Shown here one piece after another: positions 23,848 through 41,937 of a DNA stretch of 64,000 nucleotides. The stretch spans positions 62,327 to 126,326 of the forward strand of contig CAJNYU010003119.1 of assembly GCA_905331475.1 (NCBI GenBank), given 5' to 3'. Positions within the stretch are counted from its first letter, which is position 1. The number at the start of each line of letters is the position of its first letter. The notes beneath the pieces were generated by a model. The model saw only the letters and a list, made by a program, of their open reading frames with translations. It made no database searches and had not been told where the DNA came from. A program made the translations under genes and the position numbers. Origin of the DNA: Rotaria socialis. Lineage: Eukaryota > Rotifera > Eurotatoria > Philodinida > Philodinidae.

Positions 23848-24086
23848 GGTCGATCATCCCGAGTCGTAAACGGCCGTATATCTATCACTCACGGTGAAAA
23901 ACGGCGATCTTATTTTGTAGTCGTTTACTTTTGTCGTAAACGGTCATCGTAACTACACACTAGCTGTAAATGACTGTCGGATATCACTGTAAGTGGTCGG
24001 AGCCGATGACCGTAAACAATCCAGAAAACGATTGCCGTTTTTCTATCGTATACTTTTGTAAGCGATCGTTTACGATGACTAGCTGC
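23845..24086. mobile_element. Word-rich inverted-repeat element, type B copy 1
   Basis: About 242 bp beginning CCAGGTCGATCATCCCGAG and ending GATGACTAGCTGC, a diverged complement of the start. The interior is packed with the short near-palindromic word CGTAAACG, CGTATAC or CGTTTACG in both orientations (at about 23866, 23908, 23934, 24010, 24047 and 24067) and is far richer in CpG than its surroundings. It has no frame. It abuts the last readable codons of the RFT1 relic. Confidence 0.6.
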
Positions 24087-24167
24087 TCGCTTAAAGTATG
24101 GTAGCATTTTTTAGATTATAGTTTACTCAAGCTATCTCAGTGAGAAGTATTAAGTGGCCATCTGATA

Positions 24168-25140
24168 GGTGAAGTTAGCACCGCATTCGAGTAAACCTTT
24201 CGATGCTCTTTAGAGCTAATTTCCAACGTCCATACTCATATTACTAGTAGAACCTCGTATATCCTATCGAATAGTATATTTCGATTAACTAGACTTGAAT
24301 CATTCTCCTGAAATTTCGAAAAATTCAAAAATCCTGAAATGCTTTTTTTTGTAAAATCCGGCCATAGTCACTTCTACCAATGTTCCAATTCTCGTACCTA
24401 TGCTTCAAGTGGAACTCGAAAAACTCCATCCAGTGGAGTTCACATATTTTTCGCAGCTTGACATTAGACGTCAGCGCTGATAAGATAATACTGAAGAAAT
24501 CTCAGAAGATCCTACTTTGAGCTATGCAAAATCTGCCGAAATCATTGAATAGATCTACTCAAGTTGTGTTTCGATCACGAGTAGAGTACTCAGAACAACG
24601 ACTTTGGCGAGTATGGTGCTAGAATTCCATAGGGAAAAAAACAGTATTTTGAGATTTTCGGGACCGTTTTCAGCAAGATGAAAAATCTGATTTTACAAAA
24701 CAAATTCTAGGATTTTTTGGATTTTTCGAAAATTCAGGAGACCGCGTCGACATCAAGTTAATCGAAATATACCATTCGATAGAGCATAAGAAATTCTACT
24801 AGAAACATGAGTATGGGTGTTGGGACAATAGTTCAAAAGAATACGCACTGAAAAAAGGTTCCGCATGGAACCTTTTAGTGCCAAAAATAGTTTCGTACAT
24901 ACTACGGAACTTAAAAGAGGTTTCGAGATTTGCAACGAAATCTGAACCTTTTGAAGGTTTTGTAGACTTTCATCGAAACCTTAAAAAAGTATCCTAAACT
25001 CTTTATAGATCTTTTGAAAGCATATTAGGTCCATTCGAAACCTCTAATAAAGTTTCGATTTCGTTGCAAGTTAAGTTCCGCGTGGACCCTTCTTTTTTTA
25101 GTGCGGGCAGGTTTCACTCGAATACGATGCTAACTTTACG
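24168..25140. mobile_element. Large foldback element interrupted by a nested insertion
   Basis: The left arm, about 24168-24370, is repeated in reverse complement on the right, about 24655-25140. Matching words include GAAGTTAGCACC with its counterpart GATGCTAACTTTACG, CCATACTCAT with ATGAGTATGG, TATATTTCGATTAACT with AGTTAATCGAAATATA, and CTCCTGAA(A/T)TTTCGAAAAA. The loop (24371-24654) carries no frame. The right arm is longer because a separate 260-bp element (24845-25104) sits inside it. With that removed, the arms are about equal at a little over 200 bp. No transposase is seen. Confidence 0.65.
24845..25104. mobile_element. 260-bp inverted-repeat element nested in the foldback
   Basis: It starts GCACTGAAAAAAGGTTCCGC and ends as its diverged complement (GTTCCGCGTGGACCC, then TTTTTTTAGTGC). 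The interior repeats the words GGTTTCGA, CGAAACC and GAACCTTTT on both strands. It interrupts homology between the foldback arms exactly, so it came later than the foldback. Confidence 0.65.
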
Positions 25141-25841
25141 AACGTGTGAAAATCACGATTATTTTCCATGAAGAGTGACAAAATATTATATTCCATGAGG
25201 TATCGTTTTTCAAAAAATAATCGAGTTAGTATGCATTTTGAACATTGCACTAACTGAAATCCGGTTTCAAATCAGAAATCAACACAATCAATCCCAAGAA
25301 GAAAAAATTGAATAGATTTTAATGAAAGAAAAATCCTATTAGTAGGATTCAAACCTTAAAAAGTCTAACAATCTGACTAAAGCTGTCATCAGAAATTTAA
25401 TTAGTTTTGATATCAATTTTGCTTTCCATCAGATAGAAATACTTTAATTTTTATCACATTTTATGCCAACAAAATCATTTAAATGAGATTTTTTCTCAGT
25501 TTTAAACATGGGGAATAGACAGATAGAACATCAAAATAAAGCATAAGACAGCCAGAACTCTATATTGTGTAGAATACTCCGACATTCTGTGGTGAAGTTC
25601 TGAAATACCCCGGATGATTCTCATAAACCAGCTGATAAATCACGAACTATAGAGCTTACTATGGATATAATTCATTCCAGCTTATATAACAACAACGTCC
25701 GTCAATCGTTTTATCGTGAAGAGTCTCACTATTTGTACAAGCATGTCACGTCAAGCATATCCGCTACTTGAAACTGAAATAGTTAAGATGAAAAAAATCA
25801 TAGAAACATCAAGAAATACTGCCTGAACTGACAGATCATTG
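25141..25841. other. Intergenic, nothing recognised
   Basis: About 700 bp of AT-rich DNA. No gene, tRNA or defined repeat. Confidence 0.35.
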
Positions 25842-25987
25842 CCCAGATCGAACATTCCGGTCCCGGAAACGACCGGTTCCGTGGTATTCCGGACAATTCC
25901 CGGTGGGTTCCGGCCGGAAACAGTGAGTTTCGTGCAGGTTTTCGCCGGAAATTCACGGAATACTGCTTCAGGAATCATTGTCCTGGG
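25842..25987. mobile_element. Type A element, short copy (146 bp)
   Basis: It begins CCCAGATCGAACATTCCGG and ends AATCATTGTCCTGGG. The interior is dense in TTCCGG and CCGGAA words and includes GGAATACTGCTTC, a string also found in the two full-length copies at about 27.6 and 51.3 kb. At 146 bp against about 285 bp for the others, it is an internally deleted copy. Two overlapping frames here on opposite strands are by-products of the word repeats. Confidence 0.65.
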
Positions 25988-27244
25988 TGTCAATGCTACA
26001 GTGCAAAAGTGCTGCAATATCTGGTTACTGTATTGAACAACGGTAAGACTTGCTAGATACTAACACAATAACACTGAAATTTATTCAGAAATCAAAACTC
26101 TATATTCCACAATAATCTGAGAGCTCCTTTATTATTTCTATGATTTCTGCTTGTGATTTCTGACACATTTCCACGATTGTTCAGTCTTTCATCATTTATC
26201 AAAGAGAAATATCATAAATCATCTGTTTCCATCCTTAATAGAGCAACTGCGACAAAGCCTATCATTTACGGCTCACTTTCACTGAAAAACTCCAAAAGCA
26301 GGATTTCTGCACCTAGAACGTTATGGGTAAGGACAGAAGACATGCCATTACCAACTTTTAAGTAAATATTACTAAGTCCACGAAATCATTTATCAACCTC
26401 CCCAACTCTTCAGATTCATTTACATCTAGCTACTTCTCCTTCAATCCAGTATCGCGTTGGCTTTAAAGTTCCCCAAAACCGGTTTCCATCACAAACCAGA
26501 CTTTCAGTAAAGCTGATTTCAGCAGCCGATCAGAAACTGCAGTGCCTGAATGTACAACATACAAGAATTCCTATACATCTTCACTACATATAGCAGTATA
26601 GATAGATTCCCTATAATCTGTAGAAGCCTTATATCTCGCAAACTTTGAAATTCCACTTGACCTTTTCCACTAAATCGAACAAAACATCGTTTTCCTTTGG
26701 AACCTAGTTAAACTTTGAAGCTAATTCATACCGAACATATTCCTATATCGAATTCCAGTTGAACGCTACTGAAGATATCCACTAAAATAAGAAAAAACCA
26801 ATGTTAACAGGTACATCTACGATCGGAAAAATCCAATTCCGTAACAAACATAAAGAAGATTTCACTGATTCTTCTAAAATTTTCACCCATTTTTATGCAT
26901 GCTATTACTTTTATTATCCTGTATCAGATTTTTGGTATTTTTTAACATCATCTTCACTAATCCTACCTTCAAAAGGTAATTTTAGCAGGATTTCTTTGAT
27001 GCTCTTTGTATTTTCAAGATTTCTCATGATCCGTGCTTGAGGATACACGGAAAATCATATGGAGTCAACTGTAGGTGCTCGCGAGCGTGTTAGTATATAG
27101 AGAGTGCTCCGAAAAGATCTGTTGAAAGTGTGATTTGATGATTTTCGGTCTGATTCGGAGGAGGTTTCTGGACTGGTTGCATTGTTTAATGTGATCTGTA
27201 TGAAAATGTAGTATAATTGATGTCTGTCGTGTGCTCACTATCGA
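25988..27244. other. Intergenic with a mild composition shift
   Basis: About 1.25 kb. Between roughly 26100 and 26800 the DNA has fewer long A/T runs than typical spacer here, which may mean old transposon sequence, but no termini or coding domains could be defined. Frames at 26153-26365 and 26801-27040 look random. Confidence 0.3.
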
Positions 27245-27521
27245 TCCGAGGGGTTTACGAATGCATTTGTTTTGTTCAGAGTTACGACCGTAAACGGTCG
27301 GTTACGATGTCGTTACGGTCGTATACGTTGCAGTGTTTGGTCGTTTCCTGTTGATGGTACGGCCGTATACGGCTGGACACGGCTGCTAAACGGTTGGTGT
27401 GTACTACCGTATACGACACGGTGGTATACGGCCGTAATACGGCGCATATCAAAACGTTAAAATACGATCCGTATATGATCGTTTACGGCCGTATCTAGTT
27501 GTCGTAATGCTCAACCTGAGT
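27245..27521. mobile_element. Word-rich inverted-repeat element, type B copy 2
   Basis: In inverted orientation relative to copy 1: the right end reads, in complement, CTCAGGTTGAGCATTACGAC, matching CCAGGTCGATCATCCCGAG of copy 1. The interior is saturated with CGTAAACGG, CGTATACGG, GGCCGTA and complements (for example at 27290, 27326, 27363, 27413, 27428 and 27480). The left limit near 27245 is uncertain. It is much richer in CpG than its flanks, and no gene is encoded. Confidence 0.55.
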
Positions 27522-27592
27522 AATTAAAATATTTTCCATTTTACTCATAAAACAAATCGAATAATCATGTTTCTTCAAATAGAGCCAAAAGT

Positions 27593-27878
27593 ATCAAGGT
27601 CGATCGTTCCGGCCACCGCATACTGCAGAAACCGGTAGGAAAGACGCGGAAAAATTCCCCGTATCCTGCAGGAAAACACCAGAATATGGAAACAGTATTC
27701 CTGTGGGATTTTTTTTTGATTTTCCTCCGATGATTCTAGCCGGTCCTGTCGGAAAGAACAGTAATTGTTTGGAATCTACTGGAAAAAAGTCCGACAATTT
27801 TCGGCCGGAATACTGCTTCGACTGTCAAGCAATTTCTCGTGCTTTCCGGTCGTTTCCCGCCGTACCTCCACGACCTGG
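27593..27878. mobile_element. Type A element, full-length copy (about 285 bp)
   Basis: Left end ATCAAGGTCGATCGTTCCGG, right end CACGACCTGG. It shares with the copy at 51282-51566 the strings TATCCTGCAGGAAAACAC and CCGGAATACTGCTTC, the spacing of these words, and its total length to within a base or two. The interior is rich in TTCCGG and CCGGAA. It lies about 70 bp from type B copy 2. Confidence 0.7.
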
Positions 27879-28322
27879 GCGGTTGTATAACTCTTGAAAA
27901 TGTCTATCGAATAATATAGATGAGAAAAGTCGATCATGCCAATTATTCCAATACATTTGTATCGAAAAGAGAATGGTGCTTTTAAACGAAGCAGTCAAAT
28001 AGTAAACTTCTGTTTCATGTCCATAATCCTTTTGAAATTCTTTTTTTTCGTAGCGAATTTAGTGTCAAAATGCTTGTCTTAACGACAGCTTGCATTTCAG
28101 ATGTAATTTGACTAGGCTGAATTGAAGAAATCATAATAGGCCAATTCGGCATCTTATACGCCCCTGCTTTTTGACCGTGATCGACGAATTGACTTGCGAA
28201 ATCCGACGAATATATTCTTAATCTGTAAGAAAAGTTTTATTGAAATACATGACAAAGTAAATATTGAAATATTTCTAAATGAAAAAGTCTTTTTGACTAA
28301 AACTTTTAACAAGAGATAAAAA
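27879..28322. other. Spacer and 3' flank of the Na+/K+-ATPase gene
   Basis: About 440 bp, AT-rich. It contains the transcript end of the ATPase gene and no separate gene. Confidence 0.4.
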
Positions 28323-34187
<5,865 letters not shown>

Positions 34188-36368
34188 AGAATAATTCTAT
34201 AAGTAAATTTATTGTACTCGACGTGTTCTCCTATTTGAATAATATACAGATATGTCAAAAAAAAAGTGGTCACATTTACCTATCTAATTTCATCATATTC
34301 TACTCGAGCATGTTTCACGCCTGAGTAGTCACTAGATATACACAAAATATGAAACCATGTGAACATACCAACTGCTGAAAGTCGCGAATATTTTGCTGTT
34401 CTGTATTGTTTTTGTAGGTAGATATTTATGTAATATGAATTTACGCGACTTCAATCAAGCTTTTCTTACTTGTCTGTATTCGTCGAATATAATGACTGCG
34501 TATATATTTATATGCATTTATTAGAGAATTTTTTCATAGAAAATTTCATATCAATAGAAAGATAATTAAAACTAGTGTAAGAGACTTTTGTTTAAAATAA
34601 ACATTGTTTTCAATAGATTGAGTGATTGGTATGTAAATGGTGAAGTTATCAAACATGCCCTTCAAATGAAATGTGTGATAAACGAATAAAAATTCGATTC
34701 TCGTTCAAACCTATATACAACGTGCTGCATTTTTCATTTCACTATCCTTGCATTCTTTAGTAAATTAGGATATTGTTCTATGCCTAAAAACAATAAGAAA
34801 CAGCAAATTTGGGATGGGTCAGAACTATTGTCTTATGTTAGTTGCACAAGAAATAAAAAGAACATTCATAAATGTCACCATTAAAATGAGCAAAATGCTA
34901 GATGTCAACTATCAGTTTTTACATTAGTTTTGATTTAATATCAAGCATAAAAACAATTCACTATTGTGTGTTTAAATCCATTTCTACAGGTAATATAGGC
35001 TTCTGTTTTTTAGCCCACAGTATTTGGAGCATGTTTAATTAACGAGTCTACTTTTATTATCATTTTACACAATGTGCAATTAAAAAAATCAAATAATCAG
35101 AATTGTCTTTTTTATTTTTAGATGTTCATTAAAAAAACTAACTAAATAAATATTATTAATCAGCAATGCAAATATTTATATTCGAAAAGTGTGGGCAATA
35201 TTCGCTGTATGCTTATCAAATTTCTAATTTTTGAAAGAAAAAATATCAAAGAAATAGACAAAATTTGAATACTACGCGCTAATGAAGTGTCATTCTTTGA
35301 AATCTTGATTGTCCAATATCATATAGTTGTTTTTTGATGAATTCAAGTGATTTTAAGTGTTCTGCTAGCACAAATAAGTTTCTTGCAAATGACTTGTTTG
35401 TCCCTACAGCGAATGCATGCATAGAACAATCTTTGTGATACATATACTTGATAATCTTTCATATCAATATGCTATTACTCATCCGGGATTTTAATGAGAT
35501 TGGTATTTTCTTTCACGCATGGTCCTTTGTACAACCACTACTGAACACAGTAAACTCCAATCAAGTTGAGACTACACAACTCATCAACTTAGTTTCCGTG
35601 TAGATCTCATTGGCAATCGACCTACTGTGTGAGCTATACAACAATGGAATGATAGAAAATATTTTGATTTGACTCTTTCACAACGACAGAATTGCATAAG
35701 AAAAAACCTATCATAGTTTAGATAGGTCAGATGAATGTATATTGAAATTAGAGAATTCGAATTCGTAATCAATTTTTCAGAATTTCATCCTAACTTTGAT
35801 ACATTAGAAAATCGATTGTAAGAGAGTATACCATGAAATGAAATCGCACATACAAATATCTTGTAGATATGCAGCAATGATTCCGAAAAGAACACGAAGA
35901 ACTTATGAGAATGATCGGTGTATTAACCATACGGATGTATCTTAACAGAGCGGCATCTGAATAATAGAAAAGGTCAATCAACACCGTATGTATTTTATGA
36001 TGCTACAAAGTTCATTCTTCGTAAATACGATTGTCAATTTGAATCGATAACTCAATCTAAGATATATCGATGAATGATCGTGGCTGTTACACCGCTAGTA
36101 ATAATATCATCATTAGGTTTTCGTGAGACTTTGTTTATGAATGAGATTTATATTATTGTATATTTTTATTTTATCTTTTTTCATAGAGAATTTTATTTAT
36201 ATCTGTTTAAATTTGAGATCATAAATAATTAGATGTTTGCTTTATTTCAATAAAAAGATCGAGAAAAATGCACACATGATCATAGAGACAAAAGAAACAT
36301 ATCAGCTGACCAGTAGCATAAAATATTTATCTGGATAAAATGTTTATTATATACATACAGATTACAAA
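34188..36368. other. Intergenic, 5' flank of the Na+/K+-ATPase gene
   Basis: About 2.2 kb. No accepted gene; minus frames at 35584-35772 and 35790-35984 lack coding character. It contains the promoter region of the ATPase and the 3' end region of the next gene. Confidence 0.4.
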
Positions 36369-39300
36369 TTATGATTCCCAAAGAATAAGATGTGAAAAAG
36401 CATCATCTCTTCCTAAATTTTCATCATTATTCGTATAATCTTCAAAGCCATCTCCAATAGTAATAACAAATGTCTTAATAATTGTTCCTTCGTCAGTTGT
36501 TGAGAGAAAGCTTTTATCAGTTGAAATAATAAAACGAACGGGTCCAGCGTAACCAAATGGTAAACATTTTAACTGCATAGAATTTAATGTTAACTTATTA
36601 TTTCCGCTTGTTGATATTGTATCAATCAATTGAGGTATTGTTAAATTAATAATAATACCAGCACTTGTTCCAATCCATAATGTTTCTTTGCAAACATGAA
36701 GTGTACTTACATGAAGACACCCTAGCTTATGAGCACGAACTATATCATCACATACTAAAACAAAATGACTTTTATTTATTTATTTTTCAAATGAAAAATC
36801 AATTAACCTTGTAACTTTTGTGTAACTACTGTTCTTATACTTGTTTCGAGTAAACAAACAAAATGTGTTGCATGATAGAGACGAATTTCATGTGAACCTT
36901 GTGATGCTATCCATACATGATGGATTGATGATCCACCTGTTGCTATACAAGACACATGACGATGACAATCATCAACAACAAATGAATGCTTCAATTAAAA
37001 TAATATGATTTTTAAAGAAAAATACATAAAAATAAGAAAATAAAATTTTACTTCAACATTAAATGTATTTGGGCAAACAACGAATATTCGATCTTTTATA
37101 GCGCACCATAATCTTCCAGCTACGAATGTCATAACTGATATTGGATCAGCATTTTCTCCATTATCGAATTTTCCATTTTCATTTTCATTTTTTGTAGAAT
37201 TTCCTTCAATTGACTTAATTATTGGATTCTCTAAATCCCAACGATTATCTTAAAAGAAAATAACAAAAAACTGTTTAAAATAATAATCAAATCAATCATA
37301 TTTACTTGTATCTCTACTAAAAACACATAGTTGTCCATAGTTTAAAGCAAGAAATACTTTATTATCAGTGTATCTAATAGAAAAAAAAATGTTCTTTAAG
37401 ATAAAATAATGAGAACAATTAAAAAACAAACATAATTGAATGAATTGAACAAGTTAGCTGTTTAAATATACTTCTTCGTCCGATTGTTTTCATTGTTTGT
37501 GAACATTCATATATAAATAAACTAAATTTTTTCAAGTAAATATAAAAGAAAAAGAAAAACAGAAGAAATTTATTACCCTCCATTTTGTGTTCCAATCCAC
37601 ATCGTAGCTTGTACTGTATCTTGTTGTTCATTATTTGAATGATTCTCAAGAAAATCAATTGATGAATCATTTAACGATACATCATCTTGATTATTAATAT
37701 CATCATCATCATCGCTCGAGTCGCTTTCAAGTAACGAATCAATGGCTATTGATTTAAAATAATTATTTGATTGTTCTTGAGAAATAAAATGATGTTTACG
37801 TTGATGATAACCTTTAGTAATAATGCTTGTTGTTTGTCGACCTTTATTAGATGGAATATATCCGATAGAATTTAATCCTGATGATGGAATTCTATTAGCA
37901 CTTTTTAATGTTAAATTCGATTCGATATTAATTAAATATAAATCACCGTCGGTATAACATAAACATAAATCATCTGAATAAGAACGAATAACACCCGATG
38001 AAAACTAAATAATAAAAGAATAACATAGGGATATTGATTTTTGACTAAAAAAAACGAACCTGATTTCCAGGTCGAATATTTGGAAGAATAAGAACATGTT
38101 GGAAGCTAATATTTCTTCTTCCAGCAGCAGTTTCAACTTAAAATAAATAAAAAATCAACTTGAGAAATGTCCAAATTACAATTGAAACATACAGAGAATA
38201 TTTTTAGCTTCAAGAAAATTTTTTTCCCATGCTATTTTATCTTCGGATGATGAAAAAAAAACATCAATTGTCTCTGTACGTTCTCTATATAAAGAATAAT
38301 TATTATATTAAACATTTCATTAATGAAAAAATGTATTTCTTAAATACGTTGTATTTATTATTAATTGAATATTATTTGATTTTTGTTGAATATTATCGGA
38401 AATAATAATTGATTCTGGATTTGTTCCTTGAATATTTGCCATAGATGTTGTTTCATTAATTAAATTTTTATTTACGATATTAAGAGTTTCTATTAGTGAA
38501 TCATCTAAATGCTAAAAAGAGAAAAGAAAGAAAAGACTCATGAAATATTATTTTCAAAATCAATTATAATGAAAACAACCTGATGAGGTACAGTTATTGA
38601 TTTGGCTAAATCCGTCATTTGTCCAAGAAGAAGAACATCTTCTTCGAGATGTCGATGTCTATCTGAAGTAGTACTTGCATTTGAGTGAGATTTTATTAAT
38701 GATGGAGGAGTTGATACCGAAGATTTTGTTTTCTTCAAATGATCTATTTTAATCAAAATCATAAAAGAGTGTAGTTAAGTTAGTTCCATATTCTTTCAAT
38801 TAATATTGATGATATTGCTTACTAAAACGAAGTCGTTTGACTGTATGTTTCGTTACTCATTTACGAATTAATGTTCCTAGTTAAGAATATCAACAAGTTT
38901 TTCGGATATATTTTCTCCGAATTTCGAACAGAAATCAACCGGTCAGCATAGAGCCATAATTCAAACAAATTAATATTTTTAATATCGATTACTAGTACAC
39001 ATAATTCGAAATTTCCCCAAGTTATTAGAAATATCATGCTACGTGCTTTAATTCTATTATTTGATGAATGATTTCTCAGCCCTATACTAATCGATAGAAG
39101 ATAAGTCAACTAGATTTTGTTGAATCTACATCGTGAGTTTCATAATTAAGAAGCAAAGTACTATAGTTTATTCAGAACGTGGTGTTAATTAAAGAAAATA
39201 TAACTTATTTTCAACATTGTATTTCACATAGAAAAATAACCTGCAGTAAGATTGACACTTTCAAGTGAAATTTTCATAATTAATTTATATTTGGCATTAT

Positions 39301-41937
39301 CAATATATTGTTTTCCAGATGGAGAATTTCTAAATCAATCAAATACGAGAAGAAAAAATGGTACTCTATGAAACAAATCAAAATTTAACGTACACAATAA
39401 CTGAATTCGTTGTTTTTTTAGCTGAATTGCTACTTCTTCGTTTACAAGCAGTGATTATAATGAGATCGTTAAATAAAAATATGCATCGATCTTTCTTTAA
39501 TCCTAATGATGATTGAAGTGTAACAATATCATGACGAATATAATAACGATCGGCATTGGTTAACTATCAAATAAAATAATGAAGATGATTTTTAACTTTT
39601 CATCAGATGGAAAAAACAAACAAACATCAGTTAAATTTTCAATCATATCTTGTACAGCATCTAGCGAATTATTGGTCACATTCAATTCTGTTGAACCGAC
39701 TTCTTCGTGTACTTGATCAATTTGTTCGGCTAAAGAATGAATTTCTGATTGAGCTTTCATTAATAATTGATAATCAGGATGATTTAAATTTGTACATTTG
39801 AGAAAATCTTTTATATATAATTCATATCTTGGTATCCTTTGTACTGGTTGAATTATTAAATCTCTTAATGTTAATTTACCATGATGGTCACGTGCTTGTT
39901 GTTCGAGAAATTTATTAAATGATGAAAAATCTCGACATAAACGAATTGCAATTTGAGCTGTTTTATAATTATTAACGAAACTTGTATAAGTTTCAATTAT
40001 GGATGTTCGAGTAAACTATTTTTATCAAATTATAAATAAATTCTTTTTTTTAACAAATTCTTTATTTACCATCTGTAATATAAGATCACCAACTGTTTGT
40101 TTATTATCCCATTGAGTTAATTTTTGCGAGAGAGATAATAAAAATGCCTATTAATATATTAAAATTTTTTAATAAGAATAAACAAATTCAAAACTTTTCT
40201 ATTTATTATCAGCGATTTTCATATTTCATAAAAAACATATGTTCAACATCGAAATCATGATCAAAAGAATATAACATACTAAGTTAAAGTCTCGTACATG
40301 CTTAACTATCTAATATCGATTACACTAAGCGTATGAAAAAACTGCATTAAATCTATTGAAAGGGTGGGACATCTCTCAGTCTATTCTCATTTTGTTTTTG
40401 TATTGGAGTTTATACTGAATCTAATCTTATAATACCGTATGATGAATATGAATTTCTGGTATTTTATAAAATATATCATTGATAAGATCATCAGCAACCA
40501 AATCTTTATCTTTCATTGGTAAATAATATTTCTAAAAAGAAAAGAATTATTTTTTTCGCGCATAAAAAAATTTATATTAAAACAATTTACTGTAACAAGA
40601 TTTTTAAGTGCTTCAACATACGATTTTTCTGTATCATACATTTGCGAAGCAATTGCTTGACGTTTAGCCTAAAATAATCAAATAAAAATTATTAATTAAA
40701 ACTGAAAAGAATAAAAAAAAACATGAAACTTGATAGCAATGAAATTCATACTGAGATTTTTTCTGGCGACTTTTTATCGTGTAGAAATTCCAAGTTTTAT
40801 TTACTATCTCATTATTTAATACACAAATTAATGTGTGGATAAAATTTAATACTATCGATCTATTTACCTTTGACATAAGATGCAGATCGAATTGATGAAT
40901 TTTTCTTTTTCTTTTTATCAGAAAGCGAATAGAAGATAGAGAGATATGACAGTAGTCATTTTGTTTCTAATTTAATCATGAATTCATTTATTTTTTGTGA
41001 TCGTATGTTATAATAAAGCCATAAAGGGGAAAAATCAAGAAGTAAATACCTCATTTTTTTCATCAATACTTCCACTAGACGCCGGAGCAGCAACTGCATT
41101 CGATGTGCCAGTTAAACTATTAGCACTTGTTGATAACAGTGAATTAGGTTCTGCATTAATAACAGCTGGTATCAATGATTGACTTGAAGTAGTTAATTCA
41201 GGTGTTGATTGACATGTTGCTGTATTAACTGAAGATATTTCATTAGAATTAGAATTTATATCAGTTGGTGTGGTAAATGTATGACTTCTCATAACTCCAT
41301 TGCGACTATTACGATGAGTAAATGATGAATGTGATGAAGAAGAATCTTCGCTATTATCGACACAATCAAAAACTCCAATTGGCTGCTAAATCTCATACAA
41401 TAAATATAAAAAACGATTATGTATAAGAATAAAATAAACCTGATATTTTCTATGAACAATAACAGGTGTGAAAGTGGGTAATTGTTTTGGTGGTACAATA
41501 CGCAATGGTGATGGTAATAAACTTTTAATATTATCACCAAGATTTGGTACATATTGTACATGTGTTGATGTATTATGTTGATTCAGTTCATGAATCAGAT
41601 CAAGAAGTGGTCGACGGTTGAATGAATCTTCTTTATTGTTCAAGTTTATTTGTTCATCAAGATTTCCTCGAATAAAATTTGATATCATTGATGAATAAGT
41701 TGGACTTTCCGTATAATTAGACGAGGACAGTTCTGATGTAGCTGAAGTTGATTCTGTATGTATCGTAGAAATAGAATCTTCTTGTTTCGTTTTAACTTGA
41801 ATTTTTCTATTAAAAGTATTTGTTTTAACTTCAAATGTGACTTGTTTTTGACTAGATTTTGAAGGAAAGCTTTCAACATTTGAGTCTATTTCTGACGCAT
41901 ATATTGTTGTGATTGAATGTCGTCGTCTATCAGCCAT
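36369..41937 (-). CDS. ARHGEF17: Rho guanine nucleotide exchange factor, ARHGEF17/TEM4-like
   Basis: It activates Rho GTPases through a DH domain followed by a PH-like region and a C-terminal beta-propeller. Start taken at MADRRRHSITTIY (41935-41937); an upstream exon is possible. The N-terminal 300 or so residues are disordered (Ser/Thr/Asn-rich). The DH domain lies across exons at about 39560-40660: IPEIHIHH-type helix, then SFNKFLEQQARDHHGKLTLR, DLIIQPVQRIPRYELYIKDF, and HSLAEQIDQVHEEV. The PH part has KDRCIFLFNDLIIITACKR. The propeller includes ATMWIGTQNGG and VWIASQGSHEIRLYHATHF. The C-terminus is GDGFEDYTNNDENLGRDD, then HLILWES, matching the family ending GDGYEDF, VGRDDSTNHLLLW. An acidic Asp/Asn run separates propeller strands. 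Many short introns; exon borders in the propeller are approximate. Confidence 0.88.

Noticed and set aside
25310-25400. tRNA-like T-arm on the minus strand (GGTTTGAATCC)
   Set aside because: No matching acceptor, D or anticodon arms could be folded around it.
25751-26036. Opposite-strand frames of 65 and 88 codons
   Set aside because: They coincide with the short type A copy; word repeats, not coding.
26153-26365. 70-codon plus frame
   Set aside because: No family-like motif and no splice context; it lies in transposon-rich spacer.
27272-27460. 62-codon Arg/Tyr/Val-rich plus frame
   Set aside because: It is produced by repeated CGTATACGG words of the type B element.
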